Of a stretch of DNA of 64,000 nt, positions 24,971-46,729 are shown piece after piece. A model generated the notes under the pieces. The model worked only from the letters and a program-made list of their open reading frames with translations, was not told where the DNA came from and made no database searches. The number at the start of each line of letters is the position of its first letter. Position 1 is the stretch's first letter. The DNA is from Chrysomallon squamiferum (lineage: Eukaryota > Mollusca > Gastropoda > Neomphalida > Peltospiridae): contig CM022674.1 of the NCBI GenBank assembly GCA_012295275.1, forward strand, positions 16,133,649-16,197,648. Direction: 5' to 3'. Made by a program: the position numbers and the translations under genes.

Positions 24971-26327
24971 AAACAGTGTCTATTAGTAGTACTCTGAAAT
25001 CTAAACAAAGTAGTAAATTTAAAATATTTATTTCATATGAGTTTTACTTTTGAAATACAGTAGTGTTATAAATGTATTCAACATTGTTGATAATCCACCC
25101 AATATCTTTCTGACTTTAACCTGAAATAAGCTTTCAGAAACATGACACCCTCATTTTCGCCAAGTCACAGTGATAATGTATTAGCTAAACCAGTGATTCA
25201 GCTAAACCAATGTTTGATTCACAGAGCTGGTTCTTGTTGGTTCTTTATTTATTTCACAGTATACAATCAATTCGTATTTTTATGTTATTGTTTCAAATTT
25301 TGTCAGGATGCGATGGCGAATGATTTGGGTCACTACTGCTGGTAAGGAAAAAAATGTCTCAAATGGTTTAATGGTATTTATCATCGATAACTGTGTTCCG
25401 AATCTCGGATGATTTGCGATTTTAAAATCATAAAAATGGCCATCTGATTTATTTTTCCAAAAAATATTTAGTTTCCAGTAGCTTTTTATCCAATGTGTTA
25501 TAAAGAATGTCTGCTTTAGAAAAAAGTGTTATTATTTTAATTTTACTTTTATTCTTCAGTTATTTTTTCTTCAGTTAATTTTTTTGGCAGTTTTCCTTAA
25601 AATGTTTGTTTTTTGTTGATGTTTTTTTAAATATAATTTTAACAGACAGTATAATAACACATTTACTTTTCTTCCTACGACTGTGCCCGTGTGTTCATTC
25701 TACTTTAAAGTGTTTCAGCAGATTAGACGTAAGATTTTAATTTTTTTACTTAAGGCTACTTAATTTAATTCGAAAAACCCTTTACTATGGGAGAAGTAAA
25801 AGTAAATTTAAAATATTTATTTCAAATCAGTTTTACTTTAGAAGTACAGTACTATTATAATTTTATTCAACATTGTTGATATTCCACACAATATCTTTCT
25901 GACTTTAACCTGAAATAAGCTTTCAGAAACATGACACTCTTCGGAAATTGAATGACATTTTCGCCAAGTCACAGTGATAATGAATTATCTAAACCAGTGA
26001 CCTAAAACAAACTGCCCTTAGTACATAGTTCACAGTATACAATCAATTCGTATTTTTATCTTATTTCATGAAATGTGATCAAGATGCTGCAAACATGCTA
26101 ATTGTATTCTTTACCTCGTTAAACACGGTCATCTCGGCGTTGTATCGCTAAAGTGTCATGGCGGACCAAAATTCCTGTCCTCTGACTTATATTTGAGTAT
26201 GGATGATATTGGCTTTCTTTATTCACTTCTTTGTGTTAGTTTATTTATTTATTCATTATTTATTATTTATTTATTTATTTATTTTACTTTTATTCTTCAG
26301 TTAATTTTTGTGACGGTTTTGATTAAA

Positions 26328-26368
<41 letters not shown>

Positions 26369-26846
26369 AACAGTCAATATAATAACAGATTTACGTTTCT
26401 TCCTACTACTGTGCCCGTTTGATAATTCCACCTTAAGGTGTTTCAGAAGATTAGATGTAAAATTTGTATTTTATTACATAGGCCTACTTTATTTAATTAT
26501 AACAAATCTTAGAGATAAGAGAAGTAAAAGTAATTTTAAATATTTATTTCATATCAGTTTTGATTTTGAAATACAGTACTATTATAATTTTATTCATCAT
26601 TGTTGATAATCCACCAGTATCTTTCTGACTTTAACCTGAAATCAGGTTTCAGAAACATGACACACTCAGAAAACTGACTGACATTTCAACAATGTCACAG
26701 TGATAAGGTATTCAGCTAAACCAGTGACCTAGAACAAACCGTCTTGATAAGAAACTACATAAAGAAGATGAAACTTGAGAGATAGATCTGTTAGTCACGT
26801 GAATTTTATTCTGAATGCAGGTAAAAAAATTGTACCAGAACATCAA

Positions 26847-26942
<96 letters not shown>

Positions 26943-27259
26943 ACAGTGTCTGCCCGGAGCACTCTGAAAGCTACACAAAGTAGCTCATTGCTGGGTGATT
27001 AACAGAGCGAGGAGGTGGCGAATAAATTGTGTCACTTCTGCTCGTAAGGAAAACTTATACTGTATTGTTTTTTGTAGTTTCTGTTGGTTCTTTATTTATT
27101 TCACAGTATACAATTCGTATTTTTAATCTGATTGTTCGAAATTTAATCAAGATGCTCCAAACATGCTAATTGTATTCTTTACCTCGTGAAACACGGTCGT
27201 CTCGGCGATGTATCGCTAAAGTGTCATGGCGGACCAAAATTCCTGTTATATGACTTGTG

Positions 27260-27625
27260 TTTGAGCAAAACTTTTGCAAATTATGATCAGACTCATTATA
27301 AACTTTAAGTAATACTCGCCCTAACTGTAACTCTGATATTGACCCTAGCTCAAACTTATAAACCTAATCCTACCCAAGTCCAAACATTAAATCTTACCCT
27401 AACGCTACTTTTAATCACGACCCTCCCTTTTTTTACGCATTATCATAACACTCATAATAAAATTTAAATAACCCTAACCCTAACCGTAATCCTAACCCTG
27501 AATCTATCCCTAACTCTAAACCTAACCCTAACGAAGTCATTAAACTTAATTCTAATGCAATAATTTTGCACATTAAATAACCCCTGCTGTAATCCTAACC
27601 CTAACCCTAACCCAGCCTCTATCCC
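27260..27625. repeat. Degenerate telomere-like CCCTAA repeat block
   Basis: Many CCTAAC/CCCTAA variants ('TAACCCTAACCGTAATCCTA') alternate with AT-rich spacers such as CACTCATAATAAAATTTAAA. Confidence 0.8.
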
Positions 27626-28384
27626 TAATATACTTTGGCATTTTAGTTTTGGTAAGTGGCGTTCTAAAATATTTTATTATGATAAAGTGTCACAGCAAGT
27701 TTTCATTTATGATTGTTATGCACTCAAGAAGTTTATATTTTCATTTTCAGTATATCATATTAATAAAATGTATTTGATTGGTTGTGTATGTCACATGATC
27801 GTAGGATTATCGTTGAAGGCTTTTATGTTGGGACTAATAACTGGGAAATTAATTAATATTCTAGTATGAACAGTTGAACCTCTACCAGTTGCTTTGTTTA
27901 AACTTAAGTAAGTATTTTAATGAAAACGGATCTCTGTCTCATTATTAACAGTTTAACTTAGTGAAGTCAACTACAAATAAATAGATAAAAGATACACCTT
28001 CATTTCACAAGCAAAAAAAGGTATGACAGAGTATGTTTATTTGTTCACGATGCAATTCATAAATTCTTCTCAATGGTTTTTATACAAGAGTAAACTGTGT
28101 AATAACTGGGAAGATCTTTGCATTCTGGGTAAAAGACGTAATTACCACTTCACGGATACCATAGAAACTTATCGAGTTTTAATACATTAACCGTGGATCA
28201 GTGGTTAGAATGGAAGAATATCAATTACGACAGCGATATGGAGCTACGAAAAAGAATAAAATAAAAAGAAATATGTAGGCAAACCGCCTGTTAATAATCA
28301 TCTTTTCTTTTCCTTCATTATTTAGCACGAAAAAGTCTCTTAGATATGGTAATTTTTCTGACAGTTTTGCTTAAAATGTTTATT

Positions 28385-31175
<2,791 letters not shown>

Positions 31176-31650
31176 TTAACAGGCAGTATAATAACACATT
31201 TACTTTTCTTCCTACTACTGTGCCCGTGTGTTCATTCTACTTTAAAGTGTTTCAGCAGATTAGACGTCAGATTTTAATTTTTTTACTTAAGCCTACTTAA
31301 TTTAATTCGAAAAACCCTTACTTATGGGAGAAGTAAAAGTAAATTTGAAATATTTATTTCATATCAGTTTTACTTTAGAAGTACAGTACTATTATAATTT
31401 TATTCAACATTGTTGATAATCCACCCAATATCTTTCTGACTTTAACCTGAAATAAGCTTTCAGAAACATGACACTCTTCGGAAATTGAATGACATTTTCG
31501 CCAAGTCACAGTGATAATGAATTATCTAAACCAGTGACCTAAAACAAACTGCCCTTAGTACATAAATACGATTAAACTTGAGAGATGGGCGTGTTAGTCA
31601 TGTGACTTTTATTCTGAATATAGGTAACAAAATCTGTACCAGAATATCAA

Positions 31651-31719
<69 letters not shown>

Positions 31720-32666
31720 AATAAATAATAAATAAACAGTGTCTGCCCAGAGTACTCTGAAAGCTACACAGAGTAGCTCACTGCTGGGTGATTAACAGAG
31801 CTAGGAGATGGCGAATAAGTTGTGTCACTTCTGCTGGTAAGGAAAACTTAAACTATATCGTTTTTTGTAGTTTCTGTTGGTTCTTTATTTATTTCACAGT
31901 ATACAATCAATTCATATTTTTATCTGATTGTATGAAATGTTATCAAGATGCTGCAAACATGCTAATGGTATTCTTTACCTCGTGAAACACGGTGATCTCG
32001 GCGATGTATCGCTAAAGTGTCATGGCGGACATACAATTCCTGTTGTATGACGTGTTTGAGTATGGATTATATTAGATTATTTTTCTTAAATTACTTAAGA
32101 ATCATAGAAAGAATATTTCCGAAATGATTTAATGGTATTTATCATCGATAACTGTGTCTCGAATCTCGAATTATTTGCGATTTTAAAATGAAAAAAATGG
32201 CCATCTGATTTATTTTATAAAAAATATTTAGTTTCCAGTAGCTCTTTAACCAATGTGTTATAAAGAATGTATGCTTGATGGAGAAAAATACTGTTATTGC
32301 GCGAAGTTAGGAAGTTAATTAGTTAATTATTATAGAAAATACACCTACTTTAATTATTAGTTTTCAGTTATTTCCCTTATATTTTCTTGTTTCAATAAGT
32401 CCTTGATCCCTCTCTTTGCATTCTATGAGGATATACATTGTAATTAATTTATATCATCGAGTAAGAATGATAAAGTAAGACAAGGTCTCTGTACGACTGG
32501 TACAAATAATGTTATTACACCAGTCATTTGGGTTGTAGCATGACTATACTTAATCCGTCAAGTAGTCACTTTGATCTTATACGTTTTCACTGTCTTTATA
32601 TATATATATATATATATATATGTTTCTATCTATCTATTTATCAATCTATGAACGTATGCATATATA

Positions 32667-32719
<53 letters not shown>

Positions 32720-33930
32720 ACATACACACATACATTAATAAGATTGTAGTGACAACGTCATACAAATTTACATTCACACACAGACAGACACACAAACAAT
32801 ACACTGTGTTATGTGTACAGTGTGGCATCGTTTCAATAACGTAGCAAACATTTAATAACATTATCCGGTGTGAGAGACTGGACTCCTTAACATTAGGAAG
32901 GTTAGGTCTGTTGTCTACATTTTTCATTATTGGACGCTGGTTTAGATGTAACCACAAAAATATATGTACAACAGACAGATAAAGAAATATAGCTCAACAG
33001 CGCAAACAAAAACTAAAGATACAGAAAGAACGTGACTAAACAAACGTCAGGTAGGCCCCTTAGATAAACCATTAGCTTCTATAATCTGTTTTGTAGTTCA
33101 AAGGAATCTGTGCATTTTAGAAAAAATTCCTGTATTGAGCGCATTATTGCCAGCTCGGTGATTTATTCCAAGACTAACTTGTTAAGGACTGAATTAAAAT
33201 ATATTACCCAATTTGTTTTATTTTCTTATTTTTTTGTTTTTTATTATAATTTTTTTAAATATATTAAACCTAGTTAAAGAAGCGATTAGTTTCTGGCTGT
33301 TTGAAACGCATCAAAGGCTGAGTCCACATGCAAGCCAAAGAGGAAAGGGTACAATCATCCATTCATGGAGGTTTTTTTCTCACTGGAAACGTGTAATAAA
33401 TTAATTTAAAACTTACATCGAAATCAGTGTTGTCAGTGTCAAGTGAAAAATCATTCATATTGTCCAAGCTATGCTATGTCACCTGACATACTAATTATGT
33501 GGATTATTTTTAAAGTTATTCATTCATTAAAGCTCGTCACACCCAATTTACTTGACCTAATAAATAACTGCATAAATCCCACAATTAACAATAAAGTGAA
33601 AGGCAATTTTTTAAACAATGACTGAATGTTATGTCTGTTTTTCCTTTTGTAATTATTATAATTATCAGATATACATTTTATTTTAATTCGTGGAGCATTT
33701 ATCCTATCTTGCATTTCTGTTTGTGGATTTTTCCGCCTATGCACTTTATTATTGGGGGGGGGGGCGGCATATGTCCGTGTCCAGATTCTACTTCGTTCTT
33801 TCTTTCTTTATTCACTTCTTTGTGTTTGTATATTTATTTCATATTTATTTATTTATTTTACTTTTATTCTTCAGTTAATTTTTGTGACGGTTTTGATTAA
33901 AATGTGTTTTTGTTTTTAAATATAATTTTA
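31176..33930. repeat. Long repeat unit 2
   Basis: Same order as unit 1: shared head, AAT/AAAT array at 31650-31738, TA tract at 32597-32622 and 32668-32715, 'ATCCGGTGTGAGAGACTGG' near 32863, and 'GGGTACAATCATCCATTCA' near 33346. Confidence 0.75.
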
Positions 33931-37241
<3,311 letters not shown>

Positions 37242-37653
37242 CAGTCACTATAATAACACATTTACTTTTCTTCCTACTACTGTGCCCGTTTGTTCATTCC
37301 AGTTTAAAGAGTTTCTGCAGATTTGACGTCAGATTTTAATTTTTTTACTGAGGCCTACTTAATTTAATTCGAAAAACCCTTACACATGAGAAAAGCAAAA
37401 GTAAATTTAAAATATTTATTTCATATCATTTTCCTTTTGAAATACAGTACTATTATAATTGTATTCAACATTGTTGATAATCTGTCCAATATCTTTCTGA
37501 CTTTAACCTGAAATAAGCTTTCAGAAACATGACGAACTTCAGTGATAATGTATTGATAAACCAGTGAACTAGAACAAACTGAGAGATTGGCGTGTTAGTC
37601 ATGTGAATTTTATTCCGAATATAGGCAACAATTTGTTCCAGAACATCATCATC

Positions 37654-37708
<55 letters not shown>

Positions 37709-38235
37709 TTATAATACTAAATAAATAAATAAATAAAATAATAAATAAACAGTGTCTGCCCGGAGTACTCTGAAAGCTACACAAAGTAGCTCATTGCTGG
37801 GTGATTAACAGAGCGAGAAGATGGCGAATAAGTTGTGTCACTTCTGCTGGTAAGGAAAACATACTGTATTGTATTATGTACTTAGGCCTACTTAATTTAA
37901 TTAAAAACCCTTACACATGAGAGAATTAGAAGTAAATTTAAAATATTTATTTCATATCATTTATACTTATGACGTGCAGTAGTGTTATAATTGTATTCAA
38001 CATTGTTCATAATCCACACAATATCGTTCTGACTTTAACCTGATATCAGCTTTTGGAAACACAACACACTGAGAAAACGTTTTCGCCAAGTTACAATGAC
38101 AATGTATTGAGATAAAACACTGACCTAGAACAAAGAGCTTTTAGAAGAAAGTACATAAACAAGATTAACCTTGGGCGTGTTAGTCAGGTGACTTATATTC
38201 CGAATGAAGGTAAAAGAAATTGTACCAGAACATCG

Positions 38236-38407
<172 letters not shown>

Positions 38408-38612
38408 TGTACAACACAAAAACTAAATCTTCAGAAAAAAAGTGACTAAACTAACGTCACGTAGGCCCTTTAGATAAACAATTAGCTGGTATAATCTGTA
38501 TTGTAGTTCAAAGGAATCTGTGTATATGAGAAATAATTCTTTGATTGAACGCATTATTGGTAGCTCGATGATTTATTCCAAGACTAACTTGGCAAGGACT
38601 GAATTAAAATGT

Positions 38613-39675
38613 AACCAGTTTTTGCCCACTCAGTAGTCTTAGAGAACAATAAAAAAGTACAGTGAGTTATGAACATGTTTAATTCTAGTGTTTCTTAACC
38701 AAGCATTAACAAATTGAATTAATAACAACAACAACAGTAACAGTAATTGTATTTCACACACCTGTAGTTTACCTTTCTATGTCTTAATTAAATTGTAATC
38801 CCACATGCGTGTACATAAACTAGATGACCCTCTACTAAAACAGTAGACACAAGAGAATTGTCTTTCTAAATAGCTATTTGGATTTTCTCGCTATCTAGGT
38901 ATCTGCATTTTTTGGCCCAAAAATATGAAATTATTTTATCACGACAATTTAATGTAACAACAATTTTGACACAAAAAATCTTCCAAGATTTCATCCTGTC
39001 TCTTCTAATTATAACTCTCAGTTTTTAAGAGTTTGGATTTTGTTGTTCTGTGGTTGTTCTAGGAAAGAAAATGTTTTTTTTTTATTGTATTAATTTTTTT
39101 TAATTTTTTTTTTCTAAATGAACAATAGCACACATTTTAATAATTTGAAATATTTTGTTTTATTCTACTGACAAGACTGAAAAGTTATATGATCAGTTAC
39201 AACAACTGCTTTAACATACAATTGCAAGAATCTAAAGATGAGATACATTGAATTATAAATAAGTAATTGTTTTGAGCGTAATATATCGATGTGCATAGGT
39301 AATTGTGCAGTGAGTGTTAAACAACAGATAATGGAAGCGATGAGTAATTCAGTAAATTATTTATAAAAGAGAATTCATCTCGGTATGTGTGGTTAATCTT
39401 AAATTTATGTCCTCAATTGACAACATATATTCACTCAAATGTTTTATTAAGAATTTTTGTTTTCACGATGTTCAGCTATGACAAGGTTATACATCCACTT
39501 TCAGATGTCAAACTTGTGAAATCATCTCATGTTTTCAGTCAGAATACAGGTAGACATGTTATCTCAATAACTTGTGCACAGATAAAACTATCATGTGACT
39601 GAAACAAATCTGGTATATTACAAATACACTAGTAAATAGAGCTGAACTATCTTTTTTTAAAGTATGACTTTTTAC
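38613..39675. repeat. Segmental duplicate, copy 1
   Basis: Matches 45353-46407 along its length, for example 'CTCAGTAGTCTTAGAGAACA', 'ATGCGTGTACATAAACTAGA' and 'CAAACTTGTGAAATCA'. The reading frame inside is not conserved enough to call a gene. Confidence 0.8.
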
Positions 39676-40075
39676 TGTACATTAGACGTCACACTTTTAT
39701 TTATTTTTTACTTAGGCCTACTTAATTTAATTCGAAAAGCACTTAGACATGGGGGAAGTAAAAGTAAATTTAAATATTTATTTCATATCTGTTTTACTTT
39801 TGAAGTACAGTAGTATTATAATTTTATTCAACGTTGTTGATAATTCACCCAATATCTTTCTGACTTTAACCTGAAATCAGCTTTCACAAACATGACACTC
39901 TTCGGAAATTGAATGACATTTTCGCCAAGTCACAGTGATAATGTATTAGCTAAACCAGTGACCTAGAGCAAATTGCCCTTAGTACATAAAGAAGATTAAA
40001 CTTGAGAAATGGGCGTGTTAGTCATGTGACTTTTATTCCGACTATAGGTAACGATTTGTACCAGAACATCAGAAT

Positions 40076-40162
<87 letters not shown>

Positions 40163-40678
40163 AATAAATAAATAAAAAATAAATAAACAGTGTCTGCACG
40201 GAGTACTCTGAAAGCTAAACAAAGTAGCTCATTGTGTGTGTTTGACAGAGCAAGGAGATGGCAAAGATTTGGTTTACTAATTGTATTCTTTGCCTCGTTA
40301 AACACGGTAATCTCGGCGATGTATCGCTAAAGTGTCATGGCGGACCAGAATTCCTGTTATATAACTTGTGTTTGAGGATGAATAATATTGGCGTATTCTT
40401 CTTAAATTATTTACATCTTACTTAAGAATCACAGAAAAATATGTCCCAAATGATTTAATGGTATTTATCATAAATAATTGTGTGTCGAATGTCGGATGAT
40501 TTGCAATTTTATGTAGTAATCGCATTATTCATGTGACAGGAAGTTGGATACCCAGCAAGATACACAGACATTCTTCATTTAGTTTTTTAATTTGTTTTCA
40601 GAGCTCACTTTAGGGTTTAGAAATGTTTCCTAACATTACTAGATAAGTACGTAATCATATACACATTACTATTATTAC

Positions 40679-40709
<31 letters not shown>

Positions 40710-40899
40710 TTTTTTTTTTTTTTTTTTTTATTTTTTTTTTTTGACAGGGATGACATTTGTCCGTATCCAGTTTCTATTTCTTTCTTTGTTTTATTTTTTA
40801 TTTGTTTTATTTATTATATATTTTTTAATTTAATTTTAGCCACGTTACTTCGGGAATGTATTCAGCTAAACCAGTGAGCTAGAACAATTATTCTATTTT

Positions 40900-41235
40900 T
40901 GTGTATTTTAAATTAAATGTAATTTGTTATTATTAATACCATTTAACATTATGATATTGATAACAATAATTGTGTTACATTTTCGTATTGATAATAATTA
41001 TGATGTAATAATTATTCTACATTTTAAATCAAATGGAATTTGTTACTATAATTAGTATTCATATTTGGTTATCAATACTAATTATCTTTAAGGATTATTA
41101 ATTTTCATTTAAATGTTTGTGATTAGTTATGAGCGAAATTAACTTCTACATTTAATGGGAGAGTGTACCCAGCACAGGCATGATTGATCATTGAGAATGA
41201 AGAATCATTACAAACTGTTTTTTCATTATCTTTTT
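40900..41235. repeat. Second copy of the 23.7-24.06 kb segment
   Basis: Same order of shared words as 23690-24055. The telomere-like satellite begins directly after it. Confidence 0.75.
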
Positions 41236-41244
41236 AATAATTTT

Positions 41245-42800
41245 ATCCCTAACATTAACCCTAACCCTAATTCAAACTCTATTCCTAACACGAAGCCTAA
41301 TCCTAACGAAGAGGTTAAACTTAATTATAATGCTAACACTAGTATTAACCGTGATAATAAAACTATCATAAGATTCCTAAATAAACTTTAAATAACACTC
41401 ACCCTAACTGTAGCCCTACCTCAAATTATTTTCCACACTGCCATAACACTCGTATAAAATTTAAATAACCCTCAACTTCTGGACCTAATCCTACTCATGT
41501 CCAAAACGTTCATTCTTACACTAAGCTAGTTCCAATCGTCACCTTCAAATTATTTAACACATTGCCATACCACTCATAATACAATTTAAATAATCCTAGC
41601 TGTAATCCTAACCCTAACCCTGATCCTAACCTAACCCAGCCTCTAGTCCTAACTCTAAACCTAACCCCTTTGAAGTCGTTAAACTTATTTATAATGCTAG
41701 CTCTAGTACTAATCCTGATAATAAAACTGTTTTGCAGATTATCATGACTCATAATAAAATTTAAGTAACACTCACTCTAACCCTAACTCTAACCCTAACC
41801 GTAACCCTAACCCTAACTCTAATCGTAACCCTAACCCTAGCGCTAGTTCAACTTCTAAACATAATCCTACCCAAGTCCATAACATTAATTATTTCCCTTA
41901 TGCTACTTCCAGTTGTGATCCTTAGGTTCTTTTGCACACTAACTTAACACTGATAATAACATTTAAAAACCTAACTCCAGCCGTAACCCTAACGAAGTAA
42001 TTAAACTTAATTCTAATGCAAACCCTAGTACTAAACCTGATAATAAAACTGTTTTGCAGATTATCATGACTCATAATAAAATTTAACTAACTCTCTCTCT
42101 AACCCTAGCGCTAACCCAAACGTTAATCCTAACCCAAACATTAGCTAAACTTTTAAACCTACCCAAGTCCCCAACATTAATTATTGCCCTATCGCTATTT
42201 CCAATCATGACCCTCAAATTCTTTTGTATACTATCTTAACACTCATAATAATATTTAAAAACCCTAACTCTAACCGTAACCGTAAACCTAACCCTAGCTC
42301 AACATCTATACCTGAACCTACCAAAGTCACTTAAATACTTTTGCACATTACCATAACACTCAGAATAATATTTAAATAACCCAAGCTGTAATCCCAGCCC
42401 TAACTCTAACCCTAACTCTAACCATCACCCTAACGCTAACCCTAAGCCTAACCATAACTCAACTTCTGAACATAATCCTACTCATGTCCCCAACATTCAT
42501 TCTTACACAAAGGCTAGTTCCAATCGTGACCCTCAAATTATATTGCACATTACCATAACACTCATAATAAAATTTAAATAACCCTAACTCCCTAACTCTA
42601 ACCCTAACCTCAACCCTAACCCTAACCCAGATTCTATCGTTAACTCTGAACCTAACGCTAACGAAGTCGTTAAACTTAAGTCTAATGCTAACACTAGTAC
42701 TAACCCTGATAGTAAAAGTGTTTTGCAGATTATCATAAGATTCATAATAAACTTTAGCCTAACCCTAACCCTAACCCTAGCTCAACTTCTAAACGTCATC
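41245..42800. repeat. Degenerate telomere-like (CCCTAA) satellite, about 1.5 kb
   Basis: Blocks of CCCTAA/CCTAAC variants alternate with recurring AT-rich spacers, 'CATAACACTCATAATAAAAT' and 'GAAGTCGTTAAACTTA', spaced roughly 115-200 bp apart. CCCTAA is the complement of the animal telomere repeat TTAGGG. Confidence 0.85.
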
Positions 42801-43146
42801 CCACGGAATTAATTCTTATCCTAGCGCTACTTCCAATCACGAGCCTCGAATTATTTTGCATATCAGTTTTATTTTTGAAGTACAGTCCTATTATAATTTT
42901 GTTCAACATTGTTGATAATCCACCCAATATCTTTCTGACTTTAACCTGAAATCAGCTTTCAGAAACGTGACGCACTTAGAAAATAGACTGACATTTTCGC
43001 CAAGTTACAATGATAATGGATTCAGGTAAACCAGTGAGCGAGAACAAACTGCTCTTACTACATAAAGAAGATTGAACTTGAGAGAATGGCGTGTTTATCA
43101 CACGACTTTTATTCCAATATAGGTAAAAAATTGTACCAGAAACCAA

Positions 43147-43250
<104 letters not shown>

Positions 43251-43839
43251 ACAGTGTATGCCCGGTCTAGTCTGAAAGCTAAACAAAATATGTTCTTGCT
43301 GGGTGATTGACAGAGCGAGAAGATGGCAAAGATTTGGGTTTCAATTACTCGTAAGGAAAACTTATACTATATTGTTTTTTGTAGTTTCTTTTTCTTGTTA
43401 TTTATTTCACAGCATAAAGTCTATTCGTCTTTATGTCTTATTGTGCTTGAATTTTTTTTTAAGATGGTGCAAACATAAGGTCATTTTGGCGTGGTATCGC
43501 TGAAGTGTTATGGCGGACCAAGATTCCTGTTACATGACTCATGTTTGAGGATGAATTATTTTGGCTTATTCTTCTTGAATTACTTACATCTTACATACTA
43601 ATGATAGAAAAAGATATTCCAAATGATTTAAACGTATTTATCATCCATAATTGTGTGTCGAATGTCGGATGATTTGCGATTTTAAGAACTAGCGGTATTG
43701 TTAATGTTACAGCATGTTGCACACACAGCAAGACATACAAACATTGTTTATTTAGTTTTTTAATTTGTTTTGACAGCTCACATTACGTTTAACATATGTT
43801 TCCTAACAACCTTACAAGATAAATACGTAATCATACACA

Positions 43840-43842
<3 letters not shown>

Positions 43843-43936
<94 letters not shown>

Positions 43937-43937
43937 T
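43843..43937. repeat. (ATT)n microsatellite
   Basis: About 95 bp of ATT/TTA triplets. A related ATT tract followed by poly-T lies at 44368-44445. Confidence 0.95.
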
Positions 43938-44365
43938 ACACTGGTAGGGCATTTGTCCGCATCCAGTTTCTCTTTCGTTCTTTGTTTGTTTATTTATTAT
44001 TTCATTATTTATTTTACTTGTATTCATCAGTTTTTGTGGCAGTTTTGATTAAAACATTTTTTTAAATTTAATTTTAACAGTCAATATAATAACAGGGTTA
44101 TTCTCTTCCTACGACTGTGCCCGTTTGTTTATTCCACCTTAAAGTGTTTCAGTTAGACGTCAATTTTTTTATCTTATTGCTTGTCCCAAATGATTTAATG
44201 GTATTCGTCATCCATAACTGTGTGTCGGATGATGTATTGTTTGGGATTATAAGTAGTAGTAGCATTGTTCATGTTCCAGCATGTTGTACATACAGCAAAA
44301 CAGACAGACATTGTTTATTTTGTTGTTTAATAAGCATTTCTTAACAACTTTACTAGATAAATGCA

Positions 44366-44402
<37 letters not shown>

Positions 44403-44445
44403 TTTTTATTTTTTTTTTTTTTTTTTTATTTTTTTTTTTTTTTAA

Positions 44446-46687
44446 AGATTTTCACCCCTCTCCAGTTTGTATAGAGTATATAACTGAAATAAAGATCACT
44501 CTTGTTTAATCTTGATTGTCTACTGCTAAGTGCATTTCATTCTGTTACAAGCTTTTTGTTGTTTTTTTTTTGGTTTACTTTCTTTGTATTGCTTTTTTAA
44601 TAGTTTGCTTTGAAAGAAAACAGAGATGAAATAAATATTCCAAATTTGCTTATTTCAGTCTCGTATAACAATATTTTGAAAGTAGTTAAGAAAGTAAACG
44701 GACAAAGAAAATTAATATTCCTGACTATTAGTGCCCTATAAACTGAAGTTTATATTATTTAATGTAGGACAGAAATCCCTTTGTTTTCCCAGGCAATCCT
44801 TGAAAAGGTGCCCCATATATTTATAAGCCTACCTGTGTATATTTAACCTGGTCACTTTGAACAACAAAATCACACACACACGGGAAATAACAGGTTACTG
44901 CATTTTTATATCTGAAAAGATAAAAATGCTGAACTGCACTGAGACATTCAACATTGAGCCTGACGAGGATAAAGTAGATATGATAAGACAGTAACGTTAT
45001 TTCATTTTATGTGCAATCCTAAATATCACAAACAATACATTTTGTTCGCGTTGTAAATGAAATAATTTTTAATTTTTTTAAAGATAATGTATTGTTTTAT
45101 TAAATGTTTTAAATAATGATTTTCCAAGACCTGAACCAGCAGCAACTGTGAACGCTGTATGTAAATACATAATTTGTCAAAGTAAACACACATCTTTCAT
45201 GAAAAGCTATATTATTTTCGGTCAGTGCCTAAAAACAAATTTATGAAAGTCATCACATCTTGCCTATATGTCCTTTCAAAATTCTTTGTAATTCTGACAT
45301 TGGAGCTCAACTAAATTTGGTGTTATAATGGGTTGGGTGATAAAAATGGACACCAGCTTTTGACCGCTCAGTAGTCTTAGAGAACAACAAAAAAGTAAGC
45401 TGAGTTGAGAACATGTTTAATTTGAGAGTTTCTTAACAAGCATTAAGAAATTGAATTAATAACAACAACACTAATAATAATAATTGTAGGTTCACACATC
45501 TGTATTTTATCTTTCTATGTCTTAATTAAATTGTAATACAACATGCGTGTACATAAACTAGATGACCCTGTACTAAAACAGTAGACACAGGTGAATTGTC
45601 TTTCTAGATAGCTATTTGGATTTTCTCGCTATCTAGGTATCTTGATTTTTTTGCACTAAAAGGTTAAATTATTTCATCAGGAAAATTAAATCTATCAACT
45701 ATTTTCATAAATAAAAAACAACATTCCAAGATTTCATCCTGTCTCTTCTAATTATAACTCTTTCTGTTTTTGAGATTTTGGTTGTTGTTGTGGTTGTTTT
45801 AGAAAATAAAATGTTTTTTGTTCTATTAAATTTCTTTTATTTTATTTTGTAAATGAAAATTAGCACATACTTTAATAATTTGAAAACATATATATGTTTT
45901 GTGTTATTTTATTGGCAGGACTGAACAGTTATATGATCATTTACAACCACTGGTTTAACATACAGTAGTAATAATCTAAAGATGGGATACATTGAATTAT
46001 AAATAAATAATTGTTTTGAGGGTAATAGATCGATGTACATAGGTAATTCTGCAATGCGTGTTAAACAACAGCAAATGGAGGTGATGAGAAATTCAGTAAA
46101 TTATTTAAAAAAGAGAATTTATATATCTGTGGTTAATCTTAAATTTATGTCCTCAAATGACAGCAGATGTTCACTCAATGTTTTATTAGGAATTTCTGTT
46201 ATCACCATGTTCATCTATGAAATGGTTATATATCCACGTTCAGGTGTCAAACTTGTGAAATCAGCTAATATTTTCTACAGAGGTAAATATGCTATCTCAA
46301 CAACTTGTGTACATATAAAACTATCATGTGACTGAAACAAGTCTGGTATATTACAAAATCACTAGTAAATAGAGCTGATCTGTTTTTTTAAAAGTGTGAC
46401 TTTTTGTTTTTATTGTATTAGATTTGGTTCATAACATTTTATTTTGTAAATTAACCACATCCATCTACATTGATAATAAATAAATAAATAAATAAAATTA
46501 TATTTTAAGCATCAGTTTCAAGTGTGTTAATGATTTTTGATACTGATTTTTGAAAAAATGGCAGTTATAACAGATTTATTTTTAATTTTAGTATTTTGTT
46601 CCTCTTGGTGCTTAATTCTTCTTTTTTATTTTTGTTTTTACTTTTTTTTTAATATTTTGGGTAAATGGCAGCAATTCTTTCATTACA

Positions 46688-46729
<42 letters not shown>

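Noticed and set aside
43770-44048. Leu-rich frame of 92 codons
   Set aside because: ATT microsatellite flanked by repeat-family sequence.
46033-46335. 100-codon plus-strand frame
   Set aside because: Lies in a segmental duplicate whose other copy has frame-breaking differences. No domain and no splice signals around it.
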